Source: Bacillota bacterium
GTDB lineage: Bacteria; Bacillota; Clostridia; Christensenellales; CAG-138
Direction: 5' to 3'
Length of the DNA: 7,022 bases
NCBI GenBank assembly: GCA_023458355.1
Contig: JAEWZS010000182.1
Span: 1-7,022 of the forward strand
The translations under genes were made by a program, and so were the position numbers. Shown here piece after piece: positions 1-6,653 of the stretch; position 1 is the first letter of the stretch; the number at the start of each line of letters is the position of its first letter. The notes below the pieces were generated by a model. That model had not been told where the DNA came from. It made no database searches and was given only the letters and a program-made list of their open reading frames with translations.

Positions 1-1
1 A

Positions 2-181
2 AAGACCATATGCTGGTGCGGTAAGAAGGCTATCTGCAATGCACGGCTTGATGGCAAGGGCGGCATTACGAAGGTTGGAGAACAGGTTGTTCTGGGCGCT
101 AGTGATAAATATGTGGGACTTTGCAGAAAGCATTGGCGCGAAGGTGATCCCGGCCCTGCATTCAGAGGTGAAACCGTATGA
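2..181 (+). CDS. tdk: Thymidine kinase, C-terminal 59 residues (5' end outside window)
   Basis: Thymidine kinase transfers the gamma phosphate of ATP to thymidine, giving dTMP in the cytosolic pyrimidine salvage pathway. Only the C-terminal part is present; the reading frame is open from base 2 to the TGA at 179-181. Visible family marks are the zinc-lobe sequence with a C-x-C-G pair (TICWCGKKAICNAR), the segment KVGEQVVLGASDKYVGLCRKHW, which carries the thymidine-binding loop region (G-E-Q-V-V-L-G), and the second zinc-ligand pair in CRKHW. These fit type II (TK1-like) bacterial thymidine kinases. The ATP-binding P-loop and catalytic Glu lie upstream and cannot be checked. The stop overlaps the ATG of the next gene as ATGA, so the two are probably co-transcribed and translationally coupled. 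The identification rests on about a third of a normal-length protein but the motif match is strong. Confidence 0.9.
   Translation, partial: KTICWCGKKAICNARLDGKGGITKVGEQVVLGASDKYVGLCRKHWREGDPGPAFRGETV
164..170 (+). promoter_or_regulatory. Ribosome binding site for the deoxyribosyltransferase-like gene
   Basis: AGAGGTG lies 7 bases before the ATG at 178, inside the last codons of tdk. It supports this ATG as the real start and independent or coupled initiation at the ATGA overlap. Confidence 0.7.
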
Positions 182-594
182 GATTTTATGTGGCAAGCGG
201 ACTTGAAAACAAAGAGCTTGCAAAAAAATTGATTGACCATCTATCAAAACTCGGCCATCTGGTCACCTATGATTGGACAACGCATGGGGATGTACGCGAA
301 AGCGGCGAAGAAGTGCTGACTTCGGTATCTCTTAACGAAGTTCGTGCCGTTTGCGATGCGGAACTGGTAGTTATACTATTACCCGGCGGTTGCGGCACAC
401 ATACGGAGCTGGGACTTGCCATCGCCTCTAGGTCCAATAAGCGCATCATCATCTGGTCGGAGACCGGTAAGGAATTTCTATATGGCAAGGATACCTGCGT
501 GTTTTATCATCACCCCGTTTTGGAGCGCATATCCTGTCCTTTTTCACAGGTCGGTGAACGTGTTGAACTGCTGCTGACAGGTGAAAAAAGTTAA
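178..594 (+). CDS. Nucleoside 2-deoxyribosyltransferase-like small protein
   Basis: This is a 138-residue soluble protein with the flavodoxin-like layout of the nucleoside 2-deoxyribosyltransferase / DNPH1-like superfamily. It opens with a strand and glycine turn (RFYVASGL, residues 2-9), followed by a helix and GHLVTYDWT (26-34). The hydrophobic strand AELVVILLPGG (61-71) leads into GTHTELGLA (73-81). In this superfamily the Glu of the ElG motif is the usual nucleophile, which makes E77 the likely catalytic residue, and D60 sits just before the preceding strand. Family members transfer or hydrolyse the deoxyribose-base bond of nucleosides or nucleotides; the substrate here is unknown. The ATG overlaps the tdk stop and has a good ribosome binding site, so a role in thymidine or deoxynucleotide salvage is a reasonable inference. 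Many relatives are annotated only as group-specific or hypothetical proteins, and a non-enzymatic nucleotide-sensing role is possible. Fold assignment is fairly secure; exact activity is not. Confidence 0.72.
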   Translation: MRFYVASGLENKELAKKLIDHLSKLGHLVTYDWTTHGDVRESGEEVLTSVSLNEVRAVCDAELVVILLPGGCGTHTELGLAIASRSNKRIIIWSETGKEFLYGKDTCVFYHHPVLERISCPFSQVGERVELLLTGEKS

Positions 595-605
595 AAGTAA
601 AGTTT

Positions 606-630
606 AAAAGGGCTGCTGCGCAGCCCTTTT
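606..630. terminator. Bidirectional Rho-independent terminator between convergent genes
   Basis: An 11-bp perfect inverted repeat (AAAAGGGCTGC / GCAGCCCTTTT) surrounds a TGC loop. The GC-rich core is flanked by A-runs on the left and T-runs on the right, so the RNA ends in a U-run whichever strand is read. It sits 11 bases after the stop of the + strand gene and 5 bases beyond the stop of the - strand gene, so it can end both transcripts. Confidence 0.9.
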
Positions 631-635
631 GCATG

Positions 636-1811
636 TTATTTTATACCGCTTCCAGGTTCATACACGATTTCCTCGCAGTTGTTCCAAGCAGCAAAATTTG
701 TGATATACGTACGGAACGAGCGTTTGGGAAGTTTTTTGCCCTTTTCAAGCCAGACATTTTTAACGAGTAAACGCTTGTTCTTGCGGTCGTTGACGGCTTC
801 TACACGACCGATAAAATCCTCACCGAATAGAAGCGGAAGCACATAATAACCGAATTTGCGCTTTGCTTCGGGTGTGTAAATCTCCCAGCAGTAATCGAAG
901 CCGAAAATAGCCTCTATGAGTTTTCTATCCCAAAGCAGGCTGTCAAGCGGCGCAATAAACTCCATTCGCTCCTTGTATTGCGCTTCACATAGAGCGGCAT
1001 CAAGAGAATTGAGTTCTTCTTTTCGCATATATAAAATGTTGGGAATATCCTCTACTTCGACGGTAAGGATCTCCCCCGCCGCCTCTAGCGTCTGGAAAGC
1101 GCTGCTACGCTTTTGCGCGTCCATTTCACGAATGCCTAAAAACGCATCGGAAGGTTTATTCCATAATAGTCCGACTGCACCGATTCTGCGCTTGATATAC
1201 CATGCATGATAATCTTGTAACGTTTGGTTAGGATCGTCTGCACTGAGTAAATTCGGGGTAAGATGGTTTTCTGTAAGGTCATAATACTTACGGATGCCCT
1301 TTTTGTGGTGAATAATGAGTTCACCGCGGTAAAACAGTGATTCCATGGCGGCCCGCGAGAGCGCTGTTACACCCCAAGGCCAATCAACACTTTGCGGTAT
1401 ATCAACATCCGATGAACACAGTGCGCCGCGCTCACGAATGGCAGCAAGGACAGGAGCATAGCCTTCTGCTACTTCAGGGCGCGAATAGTAACCCTGCATG
1501 CAGGACAGCCTCATCCGTTTTAGATACGGCCATATGGTGATGGGCAAAATGCACATGCATTTATCCCAGTAGTCAAAAAGTACTCTGTCCACATATAAAA
1601 GCTCGTCGAGGTCCTTTTTTTGAAAGCCTTTCACGCGTGAATGCAACACGAGCTCGGCATTTTTGCCGCATGCATCCACGGGGTCAAACTGTACGCCGCC
1701 GATTTCACGGATAAAGTCGTATGCGCCGGTTTTGCCGCTGTAGATAGGTTCTCCTAAAAGTCCTTGCCTGTATAGCAAAAAACGAGCCGCTTGCTTTTTT
1801 GTCAACCTCAT
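636..1811 (-). CDS. YcaQ/AlkX-like winged-helix DNA glycosylase family protein
   Basis: This 391-residue protein belongs to the HTH_42 / YcaQ-AlkZ family, whose studied members excise alkylated bases or unhook interstrand crosslinks by cleaving the N-glycosidic bond. Family marks in order are: an N-terminal helical start (MRLTKKQAARFLL); the catalytic-motif region GGVQFDPVDA (38-47); a beta-hairpin-like stretch with KYYDLTENHL (175-184); and the C-terminal signature APLDSLLWDR (287-296) followed by GFDYCWEIYTPEAKRKFGYY (303-322) and VLPLL. The Q41-F-D43 motif is of the Gln-x-Asp type reported for E. coli YcaQ (AlkX), not the Gln-x-Gln type of Streptomyces AlkZ, so broad-specificity alkylation/crosslink repair is the better guess than resistance to one self-made toxin. 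Length matches the family. The ATG has AAGGGG 6 bases upstream. It is monocistronic, with its own promoter and a shared terminator, and no biosynthetic cluster is visible nearby. Confidence 0.85.
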   Translation of the reverse strand: MRLTKKQAARFLLYRQGLLGEPIYSGKTGAYDFIREIGGVQFDPVDACGKNAELVLHSRVKGFQKKDLDELLYVDRVLFDYWDKCMCILPITIWPYLKRMRLSCMQGYYSRPEVAEGYAPVLAAIRERGALCSSDVDIPQSVDWPWGVTALSRAAMESLFYRGELIIHHKKGIRKYYDLTENHLTPNLLSADDPNQTLQDYHAWYIKRRIGAVGLLWNKPSDAFLGIREMDAQKRSSAFQTLEAAGEILTVEVEDIPNILYMRKEELNSLDAALCEAQYKERMEFIAPLDSLLWDRKLIEAIFGFDYCWEIYTPEAKRKFGYYVLPLLFGEDFIGRVEAVNDRKNKRLLVKNVWLEKGKKLPKRSFRTYITNFAAWNNCEEIVYEPGSGIK

Positions 1812-1845
1812 GAATTTCCCCTTGGATGTGCAATCATTTTATTAT

Positions 1846-1875
1846 AGTATACTTCCTATACAGCAGAAAACACAA
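1846..1875 (-). promoter_or_regulatory. Putative sigma-A type promoter for the YcaQ/AlkX-like gene
   Basis: Read on the minus strand, TTGTGT (1870-1875) and TATACT (1846-1851) are separated by 18 bases and lie 34 bases or more before the ATG. A second, overlapping -10 candidate, TATAAT (1841-1846), is the better consensus but has a weak -35. Which is used cannot be told from sequence. Confidence 0.5.
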
Positions 1876-1899
1876 CCGTTTGTTCGATATAATATATAA

Positions 1900-1931
1900 A
1901 TAAGGGTGTGCGGCAAATCGCACACCCTTAT
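1900..1931 (-). terminator. Rho-independent terminator of the DUF1002 gene
   Basis: A 13-bp perfect inverted repeat (ATAAGGGTGTGCG / CGCACACCCTTAT) encloses a 6-base loop, 19 bases past the stop of the DUF1002 gene. On the minus strand it is followed by the T-rich TTATATATTAT, so it acts as a terminator in that direction. It isolates the DUF1002 transcript from the downstream DNA-repair gene. Confidence 0.85.
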
Positions 1932-1950
1932 ATGCATCCTGTTGACTTGT

Positions 1951-2832
1951 TTACTTCTTCCCGCCAAACAGATTAGAGAAGAAAGTGCCGATGGAGGCAA
2001 AGAAGTCCTTAACACCCGCTGTGAAATTACTGATGGACTCCTGTACCTTGCCGGCTTTTTGTACGGTTTCCGTAAGGGAGAGGAGTTTATCCTTAAGCTC
2101 ATTCACGTCGAGTTTTTCAAGCGAACGGCAAAGCTTTAAGAGCTGATCCACCTGTCCATCGGTAATGGAAACATTATAGTCCTTCGCAATGCGGCGAATC
2201 TCTTCACGCACCTCGTCGTCGGTCATGTTCTGGGTTTGGTCAAGTATGCCCTTTAGTTGGTTGATGATCTCAGTGGCATCCTCGCTGCCGATGTACTCGG
2301 CCAATTGGCCGGTAGTAATCAATTCTTCAGCGCCTACGGACTTCGCAAGGTCGCTGAGCGTTTCGCCCGTGATATCCTCATAAGCCTTGTAGATACCCGT
2401 CAAAGCTGCCGTGCCCGAAACGGGGAACGGTGCGCTGATCATGACCTTTGCATCCGAAATGCCCGCAGTTGTAAGTGCATTTTTGTACATGTCGGCCGTA
2501 CACCAATTGATATTGTTGGTAGTAATGGCAAGGCCGGATTCTTCCTCCAGCATAGTGATGTACACGCACGAAAGCGCGACGTTGCCGATTTTGCCATCGG
2601 GAACGAGGCCTTCAAGGTATTCGCGCTCGTTCTCGTTTGTCACGATGATTTCCGTTACTGTGCCGCGCTCAATGCCGAAATCCTTATAGATTTGCGCGCG
2701 CTGCGCATCATCGAGGTTTGCACCTATGGTAACGCGTTGGTCACCTGATTCGAGTGCATATGCGGCGGGAGCAAACAAGCCGACGCTGACAATGACCGCC
2801 ATAATTGCTGCCAGCACTTTTTTGAGTTTCAT
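1951..2832 (-). CDS. Exported DUF1002 (YpuA-like) protein
   Basis: This 293-residue protein has a Sec signal peptide: KLKK at 2-5, a hydrophobic core to about residue 20, and a likely signal peptidase I site after AYA (24-26), giving a mature protein starting LESGDQ. The body matches the DUF1002 family, typified by Bacillus YpuA: VTIGANLDDAQRAQIYKDFG near 34-53, GNVALSCVYITMLEEESGL (83-101), and INWCTADMYKNALTTAGI (108-125). Length is close to YpuA. The family has no established biochemical role. From about 190 onward the protein is charged and helical, and it ends in an aromatic, glycine-containing helix (VKDFFASIGTFFSNLFGGKK, 274-293) that could associate with membrane or another protein. 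GGAGGTT stands 10 bases before the ATG. The gene has its own promoter and terminator, so it is a single-gene unit. No LPxTG or lipobox is present, so it is probably secreted or held at the cell surface non-covalently. Confidence 0.85.
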   Translation of the reverse strand: MKLKKVLAAIMAVIVSVGLFAPAAYALESGDQRVTIGANLDDAQRAQIYKDFGIERGTVTEIIVTNENEREYLEGLVPDGKIGNVALSCVYITMLEEESGLAITTNNINWCTADMYKNALTTAGISDAKVMISAPFPVSGTAALTGIYKAYEDITGETLSDLAKSVGAEELITTGQLAEYIGSEDATEIINQLKGILDQTQNMTDDEVREEIRRIAKDYNVSITDGQVDQLLKLCRSLEKLDVNELKDKLLSLTETVQKAGKVQESISNFTAGVKDFFASIGTFFSNLFGGKK

Positions 2833-2842
2833 TTCTTAAATC

Positions 2843-2849
2843 AACCTCC
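2843..2849 (-). promoter_or_regulatory. Strong ribosome binding site of the DUF1002 gene
   Basis: GGAGGTT on the minus strand matches the anti-Shine-Dalgarno sequence, 10 bases from the ATG at 2832. It confirms the start that also gives a clean signal peptide. Confidence 0.75.
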
Positions 2850-2870
2850 GGTTTTCCGTTTTCTATTGGA

Positions 2871-2879
2871 ATTATACCA
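2871..2879 (-). promoter_or_regulatory. Extended -10 promoter for the DUF1002 gene
   Basis: On the minus strand TGGTATAAT gives a perfect TATAAT with the TG dinucleotide of an extended -10 element. No good -35 is found at the usual distance, which is normal for extended -10 promoters. It lies about 39 bases before the start codon. Confidence 0.65.
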
Positions 2880-2899
2880 CAAACAATTGATAACTATTT

Positions 2900-3988
2900 T
2901 TAATTAACTGTTAATAAAGCTTGATTTACCCAGCCTAGAACACCGTTACGTTTGACAAGCGCACGGTTTCCATGCATTTCAACGATGGATACTGTATCAC
3001 CAACGTTAAGTGGCATGATATAGCTCGTATAATCGCGGCAAAAATGTGTGCCGTCCTTTTCAAAAAGGTATTCGTTCGGAACCAGTACCTTTTGCCCCGT
3101 GTGCTTTAGAATGACTGCGCTATCGTCTTCACCTCTATGTAAGAGTTCTATCTCGTTATGCATCCATGTAACCGATACAGGCTCTCCCCCACCTGCTTGC
3201 GGTGCAGTCACGGTACGGATTGGAAGGTTATCAACAAATGCGAACGAAAATGCACCGTCAGCATAAATGAGACAATTGAGCTGCCCCGCGCGCTTCACGA
3301 CATTGCCGCCGTCAATGGAAATAACGCGCTTTTCATTATCGATGATGGGCATATGGGATAGAAGGCCGTTTGTGTATGCGGTATAGTTGACGGTGGGCCA
3401 ATGCCCGACAATAACGTATTTTGAGAAATGCGGCGCGTTTTCCATGAAAGCTTTACATATCATACACTCGTTCGCATCCTGCGCGGCAAGGTCCTCATTG
3501 GTTATGCCGGCATGTACGAGTGTCAACGCAGGCGTTTCTATAATATGCGGGAGTTCACATAACCATGTGAACTCCGCATCATAAGCTCTTAAAAGTCTTT
3601 CTTGCATGCTCGCCTTATCTATGCCGTCGCGGATAAATATCCCCTGCTCTAGGCACATTTCGTTGAGTATGCTCTCCTTACGCCAAAGCATGTAACGCAA
3701 TAAGTTTTCATGATAGCGCTCATAGCGGACGTCTTCCCAGATGGTGTCGCAATTACCGGTAAGCGCGCATACGTTAGGCTTTTTACTTAGCTCCATCACA
3801 TAGCGCAGTGTTTTGAGATTCTCCGGCCCCTTTTCGATGTAATCACCCAGCAGTATAAGGAAATCTCTCTCACAAAACCCGACTTTATTGAGCAAGCGCT
3901 TTAATAGCTCTAAACTGCCGTGGATATCGCTTATGACTAATATTCTATTTGCCTTACTCGCGTCAGGCGCTATGACCTTTGCGTTCAC
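2900..3988 (-). CDS. Metallophosphoesterase with C-terminal SH3-like domain
   Basis: This 362-residue protein has a calcineurin-like metallophosphoesterase domain at roughly 15-245. Its metal-binding motifs are all visible: SDIHG (20-24, D21 and H23), GDYIEKGPEN (48-57, D49), GNCD (78-81), HAG (159-161) and GHWP (195-198). They resemble the phosphoprotein phosphatase / ApaH branch, with GDYIEKG in place of GDxVDRG. The usual His of GNHD/E is Cys, as in YfcE-type phosphodiesterases. A final domain at about 320-358 (VGDTVSIVEMHGNRALVKRNG followed by GWV) looks like a bacterial SH3-like beta barrel. No signal peptide or membrane segment is seen, so it is probably cytosolic. The substrate could be a phosphoprotein, a dinucleoside polyphosphate or another phosphoester. 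Translation starts at GTG, whose last two bases and following A form the TGA stop of the calcium ATPase gene (GTGA). Only a weak ribosome binding site precedes it, so translational coupling to the pump is likely. No hairpin terminator follows. Confidence 0.82.
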   Translation of the reverse strand: MNAKVIAPDASKANRILVISDIHGSLELLKRLLNKVGFCERDFLILLGDYIEKGPENLKTLRYVMELSKKPNVCALTGNCDTIWEDVRYERYHENLLRYMLWRKESILNEMCLEQGIFIRDGIDKASMQERLLRAYDAEFTWLCELPHIIETPALTLVHAGITNEDLAAQDANECMICKAFMENAPHFSKYVIVGHWPTVNYTAYTNGLLSHMPIIDNEKRVISIDGGNVVKRAGQLNCLIYADGAFSFAFVDNLPIRTVTAPQAGGGEPVSVTWMHNEIELLHRGEDDSAVILKHTGQKVLVPNEYLFEKDGTHFCRDYTSYIMPLNVGDTVSIVEMHGNRALVKRNGVLGWVNQALLTVN

Positions 3989-6612
3989 TTTTGCTTTTCA
4001 GAGTTTTTGCGGTGTAAAAACAGCTTGGTGATCTCCATCACAGGCACGGGCACGAACGCAAGGCCGGCAGCGATCAGGTACATATACCAAGGCATCATTA
4101 TAAGCTCGAACAGACGGGCTATCGGCTCGATGAAAATGATCACTGCGATCATAAGTGTTGAGACGATTGCAGCTTTTACAAGCGCCTTGTTGGTAAAGAC
4201 TCCGATCGTAAACAGAGAGTGCGTAGAACGCATATTGAACGAGTGGATTACCTGCGTAAAGGCAAGAATGATAAATGCCATTGTGCGACCTTCCTCTACG
4301 CTGCCTCCGAGCATATTTTGCCCGAGCCAGAAGCCGATAAGCGTGAGCGCACAGAACATAACACCCTGCACGATGACCTTTATACCAAGACCACCGGCAA
4401 AGATGCCTTCGTTTTTTGCCTTAGGCATACGATCCATTACATCCGCTTCCACGGGTTCCATACCGAGTGCAATCGCAGGCAGACTGTCGGTCACGAGGTT
4501 AATCCATAGAAGCTGCATTGATAGAAGCGGCGATGTGCGCCAAAGCAGCATAGCGATGAACACCGTGAGCACCTCACCGATATTGGTCCCTAAGAGATAT
4601 CCTATAGCCTTGCGGATGTTGTCATAAATGCTCCTGCCCTCGCGAACCGCATCCACAATGGTCGCAAAGTTGTCGTCTGTAAGCGTCATATCCGCAGCGC
4701 CTTTTGCAACGTCCGTACCTGTGATGCCCATTGCACAGCCTATATCTGCAGCCTTAAGTGCGGGTGCATCATTAACACCGTCGCCCGTCATGGCGACTAC
4801 CTGGCCATCGTTTTGCCATGCACGTACGATTCGTATTTTATCAGAAGGCGAAACGCGGGCGTATACGGAGATGTTTTCGACGCGTGAAGCAAGCTCTTCG
4901 TCGCTCATTAATGCAAGTTCCGTGCCGTTGACCGCTTCGTCGCCCTCTTTCAAAATACCTAAATCTTCAGCAATCGCGCACGCAGTCGCTACATGATCGC
5001 CCGTGATCATCACGGGGCGAATGCCGGCGCGTTTGCATATATCCACCGCAACCTTCACCTCGGGGCGAGGTGGGTCAATCATACCGACAATGCCCATAAG
5101 GGTAAGAGAATGTTCAAGTTCTTGTGGCGTGGGTGTGTGGCTGAAATTCTCCGTTTCACGGTAGGCAACAGCAAGCACGCGAAGTGCTTGAGAGCTCATG
5201 CTTTCCACAGCAGCCTTTGCAGCAGTGACATCGCCGCTTATACAAATTCCTGCAAGCACGTCAAACGCACCCTTCACAATCACCATATTTTTGCCGCCGA
5301 TGCGGTTTACGGTGGTCATAAGCTTGCGGTCGGAATCGAAAGGAATTTCAGCAAGGCGCGGATATTCTTCACCAAGCTTCTGCCGTGTCATGCCGTTTTT
5401 GTGCGCGGCATGCGCGAGCGCGGTTTCGGTAGGATCACCGATGTGGCGAATGTCACCGTTATCTTCTTCCACATAGCCATCGCTGCAAAGTGCAGCGTAT
5501 TTTAACAGTTCGCGTATAGAAGCGGAATTGTTATCGCTTATCTCCTCACGTAAGCCGCTCTTGGCGTCGAACGCCTGCACGAGCGTCATGCGGTTTTGGG
5601 TAAGCGTGCCGGTTTTATCGGAGCAAATCACGGATGCGCTGCCGAGCGTTTCTACCGCGGGCAGTTTTCGTATGATTGCGTTTCTCTTTACCATACGCTC
5701 AACGCCGATTGCAAGCACAATCGTTACGATAGCAGGCATTCCCTCAGGGATGGCAGCGACCGCGAGCGATACGGATATCATGAATATCTCCATAACAGGC
5801 ATGTTATCAAGTAAACCTACGATAAAAATGACTGCGCAGATACCCAACGCTGCGATTCCCATATATTTGCCGAGCGTGCCGAGCTTCTTCTGAAGCGGCG
5901 TCTGCCCTTCTTCCTCAGCATCGAGCATATGGGCAATTTTGCCCATTTCCGTATTCATGCCCGTGGCGGTTACGACAGCACGCCCGCGTCCGTAAGCAAC
6001 GCTGCAACCGGAATATACCATGTTGCGCCTGTCACCAAGCGGTGCGTTTTCCTCCACACTTAACGCAGCATCCTTTTCAGAGGGTACCGATTCCCCCGTA
6101 AGCGCAGATTCTTCGCTTCTAAGGCTGGCCGATTGAAACAAGCGAGCATCGGCCGGGATGAAATCCCCTGCTTCGATGTGGATGATATCGCCCGGGACAA
6201 GAAGTGCCGCGTCGATTACGCTCTCCTTTCCGTCGCGAATAACACGTGCATGTGGGGCTGATAGCTTTTTTAGTGCATCGAGTGCTTTCTCAGCTTTGCT
6301 TTCCTGCGCTACGCCTAAAGCAGCATTCAAAACGACAATCAGCAAAATCAATATAGGCTCCACGAAGCCTTCCTCCCTGTTATACAGGGAGATACCGAAG
6401 GAGATGGCAGCCGCTATGAGCAAGATGATGATCATCGCGTCTTTAAATTGATTGAAGAATCTTTGAAGAAGCGTTTCTTTCTTTTTTTCCGTCAGCTTGT
6501 TTTCACCGTGTGTTTCAAGTCGTTTTAGTGCCTCTTCCCCGCTCAGACCCTGTTCGCGGTCGACGTTGAGCTGCGTCAGTACTTGATTAATGTCCTCATG
6601 ATACGGTAGCAA
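3985..6612 (-). CDS. P-type (P2A) calcium-transporting ATPase
   Basis: This 875-residue protein pumps cations, most likely Ca2+, out of the cell at the cost of ATP. It is full length for the SERCA/PMR1-like bacterial group. Domain order: N-terminal cation-ATPase segment; M1-M2 (about 60-104); actuator domain with TGES (172-175); M3-M4 (251-303) with PEGMP (289-293); phosphorylation site CSDKTGTLT with D332; nucleotide domain with KGAF (447-450); DPPRP (513-517); TGDH (537-540); hinge TGDGVNDAPAL (609-619); then M5-M10 (about 667-865). Calcium ligands aligned by eye to SERCA are E290 (M4), N677 and E680 (M5), and N705, T708 and D709 (M6), all conserved. The M8 Glu is Gln (Q787). The start is TTG with AGGAGGT 7 bases upstream; no in-frame ATG lies between it and the conserved N-terminus. 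It is downstream of a PIG-L-type gene by 41 bases and overlaps the metallophosphoesterase gene. Mn2+ transport is a less likely alternative. Confidence 0.95.
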   Translation of the reverse strand: MLPYHEDINQVLTQLNVDREQGLSGEEALKRLETHGENKLTEKKKETLLQRFFNQFKDAMIIILLIAAAISFGISLYNREEGFVEPILILLIVVLNAALGVAQESKAEKALDALKKLSAPHARVIRDGKESVIDAALLVPGDIIHIEAGDFIPADARLFQSASLRSEESALTGESVPSEKDAALSVEENAPLGDRRNMVYSGCSVAYGRGRAVVTATGMNTEMGKIAHMLDAEEEGQTPLQKKLGTLGKYMGIAALGICAVIFIVGLLDNMPVMEIFMISVSLAVAAIPEGMPAIVTIVLAIGVERMVKRNAIIRKLPAVETLGSASVICSDKTGTLTQNRMTLVQAFDAKSGLREEISDNNSASIRELLKYAALCSDGYVEEDNGDIRHIGDPTETALAHAAHKNGMTRQKLGEEYPRLAEIPFDSDRKLMTTVNRIGGKNMVIVKGAFDVLAGICISGDVTAAKAAVESMSSQALRVLAVAYRETENFSHTPTPQELEHSLTLMGIVGMIDPPRPEVKVAVDICKRAGIRPVMITGDHVATACAIAEDLGILKEGDEAVNGTELALMSDEELASRVENISVYARVSPSDKIRIVRAWQNDGQVVAMTGDGVNDAPALKAADIGCAMGITGTDVAKGAADMTLTDDNFATIVDAVREGRSIYDNIRKAIGYLLGTNIGEVLTVFIAMLLWRTSPLLSMQLLWINLVTDSLPAIALGMEPVEADVMDRMPKAKNEGIFAGGLGIKVIVQGVMFCALTLIGFWLGQNMLGGSVEEGRTMAFIILAFTQVIHSFNMRSTHSLFTIGVFTNKALVKAAIVSTLMIAVIIFIEPIARLFELIMMPWYMYLIAAGLAFVPVPVMEITKLFLHRKNSEKQK

Positions 6613-6619
6613 TGAAAAA

Positions 6620-6626
6620 ACCTCCT
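6620..6626 (-). promoter_or_regulatory. Ribosome binding site that fixes the TTG start of the calcium ATPase
   Basis: AGGAGGT on the minus strand is a near-perfect Shine-Dalgarno sequence, 7 bases before the TTG at 6612-6610. No ATG or GTG stands at a suitable distance in the right frame, so TTG is the probable initiator. Confidence 0.8.
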
Positions 6627-6653
6627 ATACACTGAAAATGGGATAAGCGGAGT

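Noticed and set aside
1842..1860. TATAG...CTATA inverted repeat overlapping the promoter of the glycosylase-like gene
   Set aside because: Five-base AT-rich arms in a promoter are common by chance, and the motif matches no operator I know.
2257..2748. 163-codon open frame on the + strand opposite the DUF1002 gene
   Set aside because: It is antisense to a clear secreted-protein gene with its own promoter and terminator, with no domain or translation signal.
2903..2915. ATTAAC-T-GTTAAT palindrome over the metallophosphoesterase stop codon
   Set aside because: A one-base centre and AT-only arms cannot form a stable RNA hairpin, and it includes coding bases. A protein-binding site is possible but unsupported.
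4007..4627. Long open frame on the + strand opposite the ATPase gene
   Set aside because: It is antisense to conserved transmembrane segments of the pump, shows no recognisable domain, and has no ribosome binding site. It is a coding shadow.
6373..6391. 8-bp inverted repeat (CTCCCTGT / ACAGGGAG) with a 3-base loop inside the ATPase gene
   Set aside because: It lies in coding sequence between M1 and M2, has no U-run or other control signal, and a repeat this short is expected about once by chance in 7 kb.
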